Shown here one piece after another: positions 30,501 to 37,826 of a stretch of DNA of 64,000 nucleotides. The position numbers and the translations under genes were made by a program. A model generated the notes under the pieces. It worked only from the letters and a program-made list of their open reading frames with translations, was not told the DNA's origin and made no database searches. This DNA is from Streptomyces globisporus. GTDB taxonomy: Bacteria > Actinomycetota > Actinomycetes > Streptomycetales > Streptomycetaceae. Each line of letters opens with the position of its first letter. Positions within the stretch are counted from its first letter, which is position 1. The stretch covers positions 248,001 through 312,000 of the forward strand of contig BMTG01000005.1 of the NCBI GenBank assembly GCA_014649555.1, given 5' to 3'.

Positions 30501-31576
30501 GTGAGCGTCGTAGAGGACTGGGGCGTGGGCTCGGTGCGCTGATCCCCGCCGCTCCTCAGGAGAAGCAGGTGCCGACGCCCGGCAATGGCGCGGGTCCGGT
30601 GCTGACCGCGGAACGAGGGGTGGCTGCCGCGAAGGTGACCGCGCTGCCGTCCTCCCCGGTGGTGCCGGAGCCGTCATCCGCCCCGGAGGACCGGTCCGAG
30701 CAGGGCGTCGGTACGTCCGGTGCGTACTTCGCCGAGCTCCCGACCGGGGCGATCACCCCGAACCCGCGTCAGCCCCGTGAGGTCTTCGACGAGGATGCGC
30801 TGGCCGAGCTGGTCGTCTCCATCAAGGAGGTCGGTCTTCTCCAACCGGTCGTCGTCCGCAAGGTGAGCCCGGACAGCTACGAGCTCATCATGGGTGAGCG
30901 TCGGTGGAGGGCGTGCCGCGAAGCGGGCCTGGAGCGGATTCCCACGATCGTCCGCGCCACGGACGACGAGAAGCTGCTGCTGGACGCGCTGCTGGAGAAC
31001 CTCCACCGGGCTCAGCTGAACCCGCTGGAAGAGGCCGCTGCGTATGACCAGCTGCTCAAGGACTTCAAGTGCACCCATGACCAGCTGGCCGACCGGATCG
31101 GCCGCTCCCGCCCGCAGGTGTCGAACACGCTGAGGCTTCTGCGGCTGTCCCCGCCGGTGCAGCGCCGGGTTGCCGCAGGCGTTCTCTCCGCCGGTCATGC
31201 CCGGGCCCTGCTGTCCGTGGACGACTCCGAGGAGCAGGACCGGCTGGCCCACCGCATCGTGGCCGAGGGGTTGTCGGTGCGGGCCGTCGAGGAGATCGTG
31301 ACGCTGATGGGCTCGCGTCCCACGAGCTCTCCGAAGTCCAAGGGGCCGAGGGCCGGCGGGCGTCTGTCCCCCGCCCTGACCGACCTGGCGACGCGTCTGT
31401 CCGACCGCTTCGAGACCCGGGTGAAGGTCGACCTGGGGCAGAAGAAGGGCAAGATCACCGTGGAGTTCGCCTCGATGGAGGACCTGGACCGCATTCTCGG
31501 CAGCCTCGCTCCGGGCGAGGGCCGGGTTCTGGAGCGCCGACTCGCCGAGACGTCCGAGGAGGACGACGAGGGCTGA
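30497..31576 (+). CDS. parB: chromosome-partitioning CTPase ParB
   Basis: A 359-residue protein whose GTG start overlaps the parA stop (GTGA), with GGAGGG seven bases upstream. It begins with the ParA-contact peptide RRRGLGRGLGALIP. The CTP-binding motifs are TPNPRQPR, GERRWRA and ENLHR. The helix-turn-helix that reads parS is THDQLADRIGRSRPQVSNTL. A Ser/Pro/Lys linker leads to the C-terminal dimer domain. ParB loads at parS and spreads as a CTP-dependent clamp, organising the origin region seen here. Confidence 0.97.
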   Translation: MSERRRGLGRGLGALIPAAPQEKQVPTPGNGAGPVLTAERGVAAAKVTALPSSPVVPEPSSAPEDRSEQGVGTSGAYFAELPTGAITPNPRQPREVFDEDALAELVVSIKEVGLLQPVVVRKVSPDSYELIMGERRWRACREAGLERIPTIVRATDDEKLLLDALLENLHRAQLNPLEEAAAYDQLLKDFKCTHDQLADRIGRSRPQVSNTLRLLRLSPPVQRRVAAGVLSAGHARALLSVDDSEEQDRLAHRIVAEGLSVRAVEEIVTLMGSRPTSSPKSKGPRAGGRLSPALTDLATRLSDRFETRVKVDLGQKKGKITVEFASMEDLDRILGSLAPGEGRVLERRLAETSEEDDEG

Positions 31577-31593
31577 GCCGCAGGGCTTCATCG

Positions 31594-31639
31594 AAGGGCG
31601 GGCCGTGCACCGGTGCATACCGGAACACGGCCCGCCCTT
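31594..31639 (+). terminator. terminator of parAB
   Basis: A 14-bp perfect stem (AAGGGCGGGCCGTG) with an 18-base loop, ending in CCCTTT, lies 18 bases after parB. Confidence 0.8.
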
Positions 31640-31734
31640 TGCCCTCTCTCGGTATCCGCATCACCTCTGGGTGGATACGATGCGTTCTGGGACGGCGCAT
31701 CCACGGTGAACGACCTCAGAGGAGGGCGGAGACC

Positions 31735-31992
31735 TTGCGAAGAGTGAGCCGCAATCGGCTCGTCACGGTCGGTCTCGGCCTGGGCGCCGTCGGGGGATTC
31801 GTCGGCAGCCTGTTCCGCGAACGGAGCGCGCTGGCGGCCGCACGTGGTGCGGCGGGCGAAGGAAGTGAGGAATCGCCGTCATGGGGCGTCGGCTCGTACC
31901 ACTCACCCTGGACAACCTTCCGGATCTCCCCGAGCGTTGCCGCTCGTGCGTCTTCTGGGAGCTTGACCCGGTCAGTGGGGAAGCCGCGGTAA
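31735..31992 (+). CDS. possible small membrane protein overlapping the GNAT gene
   Basis: An 85-codon frame starting at TTG 31735, preceded by the strong ribosome binding site GAGGAGGGCGGAG. It has a basic N-terminus and a hydrophobic stretch (LVTVGLGLGAVGGFVGSLF). The last 37 codons overlap the downstream GNAT gene in another frame. The binding site and hydrophobic segment suggest translation, but the overlap with an unrelated gene is unusual. It may act only as a leader peptide for the GNAT gene. Confidence 0.3.
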   Translation: MRRVSRNRLVTVGLGLGAVGGFVGSLFRERSALAAARGAAGEGSEESPSWGVGSYHSPWTTFRISPSVAARASSGSLTRSVGKPR

Positions 31993-32498
31993 AGGCGGGC
32001 AAGCCGGAGCTGGAGAAGGAAGCCTGGATCTCCGCGGTTCTGCTGGAGTGGGGCTCCTGCGGCCGGGTGGTCTATGTGGACGACGTGCCGGTCGGCTTCG
32101 TACTCTATGCCCCGCCCGCGTACGTCCCCCGCTCGACGGCGTTCCCGACCAGCCCGGTCTCCCCCGACGCCGTTCAGCTCATCACCGGTCTGATCGTTCC
32201 CGAGTACCAGGGCCAGGGGCTCGGCCGTGTCATGGTGCAGACGGTGGCCAAGGACGTTCTGCGCCGGGGCTTCAAGGCGATCGAGGCGTTCGGAGACGCC
32301 CGGTCCGAGCAGGCCACCTGCGTCCTTCCCGCGGACCATCTGCTGGCCGTCGGCTTCAAGACCGTGCGGCCGCATCCCGTGCACCCGCGGCTGAGGCTGG
32401 AGCTGCGGACGACGCTCTCCTGGAAGGAAGACGTGGAGATGGCGCTCGACCGGCTTCTGGGAGCGGTCCAGAAGGAACCGGTGTTGCGGCCGTTGTGA
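31881..32498 (+). CDS. GNAT family N-acetyltransferase
   Basis: A 205-residue protein starting at ATG 31881, with GTGAGGA upstream. The acetyl-CoA loop is present as LIVPEYQGQGLGRVMVQTVA (Q/RxxGxG/A type). The N-terminal part has a Cys pair (RCRSCVFWE), which is conserved in the Streptomyces proteins next to parB. The substrate is unknown. It sits right after parAB and converges with trxA. Confidence 0.9.
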   Translation: MGRRLVPLTLDNLPDLPERCRSCVFWELDPVSGEAAVKAGKPELEKEAWISAVLLEWGSCGRVVYVDDVPVGFVLYAPPAYVPRSTAFPTSPVSPDAVQLITGLIVPEYQGQGLGRVMVQTVAKDVLRRGFKAIEAFGDARSEQATCVLPADHLLAVGFKTVRPHPVHPRLRLELRTTLSWKEDVEMALDRLLGAVQKEPVLRPL

Positions 32499-32530
32499 GG
32501 CCGGTTCGCGTGCGGGCTGCGATGCGAAAA

Positions 32531-32558
32531 CGGGCCCACCCTTTCGAGGGTGGGCCCG
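32531..32558. terminator. bidirectional terminator between GNAT and trxA, touching parS
   Basis: A 12-bp perfect stem (CGGGCCCACCCT) with loop TTCG. Its last base is the first base of parS site 3. Confidence 0.85.
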
Positions 32559-32571
32559 TTTCACGTGAAAC
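32558..32571. other. parS: parS site 3
   Basis: Perfect GTTTCACGTGAAAC in the gap between convergent GNAT and trxA genes, abutting the terminator stem. Confidence 0.95.
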
Positions 32572-32597
32572 ATTGCGCCGGGGGCACTGCTGCGCGG

Positions 32598-32930
32598 TCA
32601 GGCGCTGATGAAGCCTTCGAGGTCGCGGAGGATCGCGGCCTTCGGCTTGGCGCCGACGATGGTCTTGGCGACCTCGCCGCCCTGGTACACGTTCAGGGTG
32701 GGGATGGACATCACGCCGTACTTGGCGGCGGTGGCCGGGTTCTCGTCGATGTTGAGCTTGACGATCTCGATCTGGTCGCCGTGCTCTGCCGCGATCGCCT
32801 CCAAGGAGGGCGCGATCTGGCGGCACGGGCCGCACCAGGCAGCCCAGAAGTCCACCAGAACGGGCTTGTCGCTCTTGAGGACGACGTCGTCGAAGGTGTC
32901 ATCCGTAACGTGCTTCAGGTCGCCGGCCAC
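32598..32930 (-). CDS. trxA: thioredoxin
   Basis: A 110-residue thioredoxin starting at GTG 32930. The redox site WCGPC is at residues 32-36, followed by the cis-proline motif MSIPTL. It reduces disulfides in the cytoplasm and is recycled by the thioredoxin reductase encoded just upstream (46-base gap). It is the last gene of the sigM-anti-sigma-trxB-trxA block. Confidence 0.97.
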   Translation of the reverse strand: MAGDLKHVTDDTFDDVVLKSDKPVLVDFWAAWCGPCRQIAPSLEAIAAEHGDQIEIVKLNIDENPATAAKYGVMSIPTLNVYQGGEVAKTIVGAKPKAAILRDLEGFISA

Positions 32931-32976
32931 GGCGGCCTCCTTAGTTTCTCGGGGTGGTGGGGTGTGGTGCGGACGT

Positions 32977-33948
32977 TCAGACGGCCGGGGTCTTCTCCGG
33001 CTCGGCGGGCTCGGCGTCGGCCAGGGCCGCGAGGAAGCGCTCGGCGTCCAGGGCGGCGGAGCAGCCGGTGCCCGCTGCCGTGATGGCCTGACGGTAGGTG
33101 TGGTCGACCACGTCGCCGGCGCCGAAGACGCCGGTGAGGTTGGTACGCGTGGAGGGCGCCTCGACCTTCAGGTAGCCCTCGTCGTCGAGTTCCAGCTGGC
33201 CCTTGAAGAGCTCGGTACGCGGGTCGTGGCCGACGGCGATGAAGAGCCCGGTCACGGGGAGGTCGGAGGTCTCGCCGGTCTTGGTGTTGCGCAGGGTCAG
33301 ACCGGAGAGCTTCTGGTCGCCCTTGATCTCGGCGACCTCGCTGTCCCAGGCGAACTTGATCTTCGGGTCGGCGAAGGCACGGTCCTGCATGGCCTTGGAG
33401 GCGCGCAGGGTGTCACGGCGGTGGACGATCGTCACGGACTTGGCGAAGCGGGAGAGGAAGGTCGCCTCCTCCATCGCGGTGTCGCCGCCGCCGATCACGG
33501 CGATGTCGTGGTCCTTGAAGAAGAAGCCGTCGCAGGTGGCGCACCAGGAGACGCCGCGTCCGGAGAGGGCGTCCTCGTTGGGCAGTCCGAGCTTGCGGTG
33601 CTGGGAACCGGTGGTGACGATGACCGACTTGGCCCGGTGGACGGTGCCCGCGGTGTCGGTGACGGTCTTGATGTCACCGGTGAGGTCGACCGCGACGACG
33701 TCGTCGGGGATCAGCTCGGCGCCGAAGCGCTCGGCCTGGGCCCGCATGTTGTCCATGAGCTCGGGGCCCATGATGCCGTCCTGGAAACCGGGGAAGTTCT
33801 CCACGTCGGTGGTGTTCATCAGCGCACCACCGGCTGTGACGGCGCCCTCGAAGACCAACGGGTTCAGCGAGGCACGGGCGGTGTACAGCGCGGCGGTGTA
33901 CCCGGCCGGTCCGGAGCCGATGATGATCACATTACGGACGTCGCTCAC
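32977..33948 (-). CDS. trxB: thioredoxin reductase (NADPH)
   Basis: A 323-residue flavoenzyme starting at GTG 33948. The FAD motif is GSGPAG (11-16), the redox pair CATC lies at residues 136-139, the NADPH motif is [10 protein letters not shown], and the C-terminal FAD-binding segment is [10 protein letters not shown]. It transfers electrons from NADPH to thioredoxin. Its linkage to sigM matches mycobacteria and other Streptomyces. Confidence 0.97.
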   Translation of the reverse strand: MSDVRNVIIIGSGPAGYTAALYTARASLNPLVFEGAVTAGGALMNTTDVENFPGFQDGIMGPELMDNMRAQAERFGAELIPDDVVAVDLTGDIKTVTDTAGTVHRAKSVIVTTGSQHRKLGLPNEDALSGRGVSWCATCDGFFFKDHDIAVIGGGDTAMEEATFLSRFAKSVTIVHRRDTLRASKAMQDRAFADPKIKFAWDSEVAEIKGDQKLSGLTLRNTKTGETSDLPVTGLFIAVGHDPRTELFKGQLELDDEGYLKVEAPSTRTNLTGVFGAGDVVDHTYRQAITAAGTGCSAALDAERFLAALADAEPAEPEKTPAV

Positions 33949-34073
33949 GGGCTTCTTCCTCGTTTCTGCAGACTGCCTAACTGCCTACGGGGTCGGTCAA
34001 CGACTCACACCCCACCCAACGGATCCTACGGCTGATGCATTCCCGAACACGCCGCGGCGGTCCCGGACGGCCT

Positions 34074-35042
34074 TCAGGGGCGGTTGTAGGAGCGTGTGAG
34101 CAGCAGCTGACCGGAGGACTCCGGGGCGGTGTCCACGCAGGAGGAGGCCACGACGTAGGCCTGGACGCGTGAGGAGTCGCTCGTGTGCGGAAGGACGACG
34201 AGATAGGCGTCTGTTCCCCGGTACGTCCCCTCCTCCAGAGCGAGGGCAGGAGTGGTGCGGCCGGTGGCCTTCTGGACACAGGAGGGCACGGCGACGACGG
34301 GAGCCTTCATGGGGCTCCTGGACGGCTCGGCTTCGGGAGTGAGGGCTTCGCTCGACGACTTGGTGTCGGCCTCCGGCGGCACCTTCTTGACGCCCGGGCT
34401 CTGCTGACTCGCCTTGTCGCCGAGGAGGTCCCGCACCTGGGCTTCGAGTGTGCCGTCGGCGTAAGCGGGCGCGCTGCTGTCCGCGGCAGTGACTCCGCCG
34501 TCGGAGACCGACTTGGACGCGTCGTCGGACGGGCTGAGGGACTGGAGGAAGAAGACGCTCATCCCGATGATCGCGGCGCCGAAGGCGCTGCCGAGGACCA
34601 CGGTGCGCCGACGGCGGCGGCCGGGAGGGCGGCCCGGTCCGGTCGCGGCGGACGAACGGCCCGCAGGGCGGTCCGGGGCAGTGGCGCTGCCGGTCACGGA
34701 AGCGGAACAGGTCGCCGTCCTGCTCCTCGTCGCACCTTCGCCGGTCGTTGTTTCACGTGAAACAACGACCGGCTCGTTCTCGGTGGACGGGGTGGGGCCG
34801 GCTTCCGCCGCGAGAGCCGCGTCGATGCGTGCGGCGATGTCCTCAGGCATCGGCTCGGGGTCGGGCATCGTCCCGAGCAGGCCGCGGATCTCCTCCAGGG
34901 AGTCCCGGATCTCTGAGCAGAGGTCGCACTGCGCGAGGTGCTGCTGGACTTCCGCGGTCCGGGAAGGGGCGAGCAGTCCCTCGGTGAGATCGGAGATCTC
35001 GGAGACCTCCGGGTGCTGAGCCGTGTCGGCCGTGGGTGTCAC
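34074..35042 (-). CDS. anti-sigma factor of SigM (zinc-finger type, membrane)
   Basis: A 322-residue protein starting at GTG 35042, preceded by GGAGGAGG and overlapping the sigM stop by GTGA. The cytoplasmic N-terminus has the ZAS-like motif HLAQCDLC (His-x3-Cys-x2-Cys) after LTEGLLAPSRTAEVQQ. One membrane helix (TVVLGSAFGAAIIGMSVFFL) separates it from an extracytoplasmic region with a Cys pair (PSCVQKATG; ASSCVDTA). It should hold SigM inactive until a signal arrives. A parS site lies inside the linker (VVVSRETTTG). Confidence 0.9.
   Translation of the reverse strand: MTPTADTAQHPEVSEISDLTEGLLAPSRTAEVQQHLAQCDLCSEIRDSLEEIRGLLGTMPDPEPMPEDIAARIDAALAAEAGPTPSTENEPVVVSRETTTGEGATRSRTATCSASVTGSATAPDRPAGRSSAATGPGRPPGRRRRRTVVLGSAFGAAIIGMSVFFLQSLSPSDDASKSVSDGGVTAADSSAPAYADGTLEAQVRDLLGDKASQQSPGVKKVPPEADTKSSSEALTPEAEPSRSPMKAPVVAVPSCVQKATGRTTPALALEEGTYRGTDAYLVVLPHTSDSSRVQAYVVASSCVDTAPESSGQLLLTRSYNRP
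34750..34763. other. parS: parS site 4, inside the anti-sigma gene
   Basis: Perfect GTTTCACGTGAAAC at the centre of a 34-bp perfect palindrome (34740-34773). It encodes VSRET in the linker between the zinc finger and the membrane helix. Confidence 0.95.
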
Positions 35043-35755
35043 GGGCGCCCACCTCCTCCCTTCGTAGCGGCAGGACCGCTTGCTCCTGCGTCTCTGGGGC
35101 CTGACGCAGGTGGGACGGATGCTTCGTGCGTCTGGTTCCTTCTGCCCGCGCCGTTCTCCTCGCCGGGGGTCTGTCCCCCGGTTTCCGCGTGCAGATGGCG
35201 GACCAGGGGGGCCAGTCTCGCCCTGCCCCGGGCGCACCGGCTCTTCACGGTGCCGGCCGGCACCTCCAGGATGCTGGCGGCCTCCGCCACGGGGTAGCCC
35301 TGCATGTCGACGAGGACCAGGGCCGCCCGCTGTTCGGCGGGGAGCGTGTCCAGGGCTTTCTGGAGCTGCCGGTGGAGGTCCTGCCGCACGGCGGGGGCCT
35401 CGGCGGATTCGTGGGGCTCCAGGAGCTGATCGAGCCGTTCCGCGTCGTCCACGGGGGACGTCCTGCGGGAGGCGGCCTTGCGGACCCGGTCGAGGCAGGC
35501 GTTGACGGTGATGCGGTGGAGCCAGGTGGTGACGGCGGACTGGCCGCGGAAGGTGTGGGCGGCGCGGAAAGCCTTGACGAGGGCGTCCTGGACGGCGTCA
35601 GCCGCTTCCTCCCTGTCCCCCAGGGTCCGCAGTGCCACGGCCCAGAGCCGGTCGCGGTGTCGGCGTACGAGTTCACCGAAGGCGTCGGGATCGCCCGCCA
35701 CATGCTGGGCGAGCAGATCCGAGTCGCTCGGTGCCTCTGGTGGAACGGAATCCAC
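35039..35755 (-). CDS. sigM: ECF RNA polymerase sigma factor SigM
   Basis: A 238-residue ECF sigma factor. I choose GTG 35755 because GGGGGGAG lies just upstream; GTG 35788 (249 residues) has no clear binding site. Region 2 contains LGDREEAADAVQDALVKAFR and TWLHRITVNACLDRVRK. Region 4 contains LPAEQRAALVLVDMQGYPVA and the HTH AASILEVPAGTVKSRCARGR. The tail after about 190 is Gly/Pro/Ala-rich. It is coupled to its anti-sigma gene and to trxBA, suggesting an envelope or thiol stress regulon. Confidence 0.94.
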   Translation of the reverse strand: MDSVPPEAPSDSDLLAQHVAGDPDAFGELVRRHRDRLWAVALRTLGDREEAADAVQDALVKAFRAAHTFRGQSAVTTWLHRITVNACLDRVRKAASRRTSPVDDAERLDQLLEPHESAEAPAVRQDLHRQLQKALDTLPAEQRAALVLVDMQGYPVAEAASILEVPAGTVKSRCARGRARLAPLVRHLHAETGGQTPGEENGAGRRNQTHEASVPPASGPRDAGASGPAATKGGGGRP

Positions 35756-35923
35756 CGTGCTCCCCCCTCGAACCGGATCCGATGTCACATACGGGCCGCG
35801 CCCGGTGAAGTGGTGCGACGGGAGAAGCCTGCCGTCACGGGCGTGACGGCCGCAACCCTTGTCGCCGCGGGTGCTCGGCGGGGCGGGACGGTCCGCCCCA
35901 CAGTAGCGGTCGGGTCGGGGCGG

Positions 35924-35969
35924 TGATCACGGGCCGGTACGCGGGATCCCGCATACCGGCCCGTGATCA
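35924..35969 (-). terminator. terminator of the murJ-pseudokinase transcript
   Basis: A 16-bp arm plus an inner 5-bp arm, broken by one mismatch, around a 2-base loop. It overlaps the pseudokinase stop codon and separates that gene from sigM. Confidence 0.8.
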
Positions 35970-37697
35970 GCCGAGGACGGAGATGTCGGTGATGCCGCCG
36001 CGGTATCCGCCCGTGCCGTCCGACGGGAGTTCCGTGATGTGGATGAGGACGTAGCGCGTGCGGACGGGCTCGTCGAGCGTTTCCTTGAGCGTCGACCCGG
36101 CGACCGTCCGCTTGACGATCTGCTGGTCGAAGTCGGCCGTCGTGGAGGGGGATGTGGCGTCCGGGGACGCGGCGGAGACGGTCGCCGTCTGCCCGCTGCG
36201 GTACATGGACACATCGACTCCGGAGACGTCCCGCACCTTGCCGAGGTCGACGATGATGCCGCTGCCCTGCTTGCGCTGGGGGAGGTTGCCGAAGTTGGCG
36301 AAGCCCTCGTACCGCGGGGTGACCCAGTGCGTTCCCTGGTTGCCGTCCACGGTGTTCGCCACCTCACCCTGCTTGATTCCGGAGCCGTCGGGCGTGAACT
36401 CCGTGGCCCCCGCGATGTCCAGGGGTTCGGCGGACGGTGCGGGCTTGTCGTCCTTGTTCTTGTCGTCCTCGTTCGGCTCGGTGACGCCGGTGTCGTCGGA
36501 GCCCTTGGTCCGGTCGAGCAGCGCCTCCGCGAGCTGCCAGCTGCCGAGGCCCAGGGCGGCGATGAGGAGAGCGGACACGGTCCACTTGAGCACGCGGCCG
36601 GTACGGCTCTGCAGGGGCGCCGGAGGGGCCGGCATCACGGGCTGGGTGACCGAGGACGGGTGGGAGGACGGGCGCCCGTACGTGCCCTGCTGATAGGTCG
36701 TGCGCTGGTAGGCCGGCGGCGCGGTGAAGGTGGGCTCCGGCGGAAGGATGCGCGGCATCGCCGCCACGGCCTTGGCCAGCTCGTCCGGGGTGGTGCAGGG
36801 CGGCTCCTGGCGGGAGGCGGTGGCACCGTCGTTGGCGAGCGCCCGCATGGCGAGCTCCGAGAGCCCACGGTGGACGCCGGCCCGCACCTGGTCGGGGGCG
36901 ATGAGCCCCAGGCCCTTGGGGAGCCCGGTGAGCCCGTGGGCGTCGTCCCCGTACGGCCAGCGGTGGGTCAGGGCGGCGTACAGAAGGGCGCCGATGGCCT
37001 CGGTGTCCGTACGGAGGGGGCGCTCGGCGGTGATTCCCCTCAGGGCGGCGTTCACGGCGAGGCCGCGGATGCGGTACTGCCCGGTGGAGCTGCGCAGCAC
37101 CGCGCCGGGGGTGAGGCGCAGATGGGAGAGGCCCTCGCGGTGAGCGGCGGCCATCGCCTGGGAGAGCTGGCTCACGAGTTGGTAGGCGTCGTGGGCCTCC
37201 ATCGGCCCGGCTGCCAGCAGAGCGGTGAGCTCGGTGGCGTCCGGCAGCCATTCGTGGACCACGTAGACGAGGTCGTTCTCCTCGACGGCGTCCAGGACCT
37301 GGACGAAGCGAGGGTCCCCGAGCAGGGCCGAGGAGCGGGCGGCGGCCAGCACCGAGCGGGCCCGCGGGTGGTCGGCGGGAAGCAGATGGACCCCCACCGC
37401 CCGGCGGAGCTTCTCGTCGACCGCACGCCAGCTGCTGAAGCCGTCCAGACGGGTGACGCACTCCTCCAGGCGGTAGCGCCCGGCGAGTTTGTGACCGCTG
37501 TGCAGATCGGGTGACGCCGGAACGGCCTCGGAACGCTTCTGCCCACCGTCCGTGTTCTCGGTGTCCTCGGGGCTCGCGCCCTTGGTGTCCTCGGCTTCCG
37601 CCGTCCCGTCGGTCGTGGCCTCGTCCGCCTTGGCGGTGAGCGGCTCGTCGCCGCTGTTGTCGGCCACGTCGACGGCAGCCGTGCTACGTTCCGCCAC
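35967..37697 (-). CDS. pseudokinase with extracytoplasmic discoidin-like domain (MurJ partner)
   Basis: A 576-residue protein starting at GTG 37697. An acidic, disordered N-terminus (1-65) precedes a kinase fold from about 72 (RYRLEECVTR). The catalytic loop reads HLRLTPG instead of HRDLKPEN, and the DFG position is lost (IRGLAV), so it cannot be an ordinary kinase. One membrane helix follows (VLKWTVSALLIAALGLGSWQ). A C-terminal discoidin/CBM-like domain (NTVDGNQGTHWVTPRYEG; VDLGKVRDVSGVDV) lies outside. In mycobacteria the same parts are fused to MurJ (MviN), where phosphorylation-dependent FhaA binding occurs. Here it is a separate gene behind murJ. Confidence 0.9.
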   Translation of the reverse strand: MAERSTAAVDVADNSGDEPLTAKADEATTDGTAEAEDTKGASPEDTENTDGGQKRSEAVPASPDLHSGHKLAGRYRLEECVTRLDGFSSWRAVDEKLRRAVGVHLLPADHPRARSVLAAARSSALLGDPRFVQVLDAVEENDLVYVVHEWLPDATELTALLAAGPMEAHDAYQLVSQLSQAMAAAHREGLSHLRLTPGAVLRSSTGQYRIRGLAVNAALRGITAERPLRTDTEAIGALLYAALTHRWPYGDDAHGLTGLPKGLGLIAPDQVRAGVHRGLSELAMRALANDGATASRQEPPCTTPDELAKAVAAMPRILPPEPTFTAPPAYQRTTYQQGTYGRPSSHPSSVTQPVMPAPPAPLQSRTGRVLKWTVSALLIAALGLGSWQLAEALLDRTKGSDDTGVTEPNEDDKNKDDKPAPSAEPLDIAGATEFTPDGSGIKQGEVANTVDGNQGTHWVTPRYEGFANFGNLPQRKQGSGIIVDLGKVRDVSGVDVSMYRSGQTATVSAASPDATSPSTTADFDQQIVKRTVAGSTLKETLDEPVRTRYVLIHITELPSDGTGGYRGGITDISVLG

Positions 37698-37826
37698 CGT
37701 CGTTCCTGCCTCCCCATCCGTTGCGCGATGCCAGCCAGCTCTGCACAGTCACGCCAATTGTGCCCACACTCCGGCGCTATGCACGACACGCGGAGTGCGG
37801 CGATGGTTGTGCGGGCGGGTGCTCAT

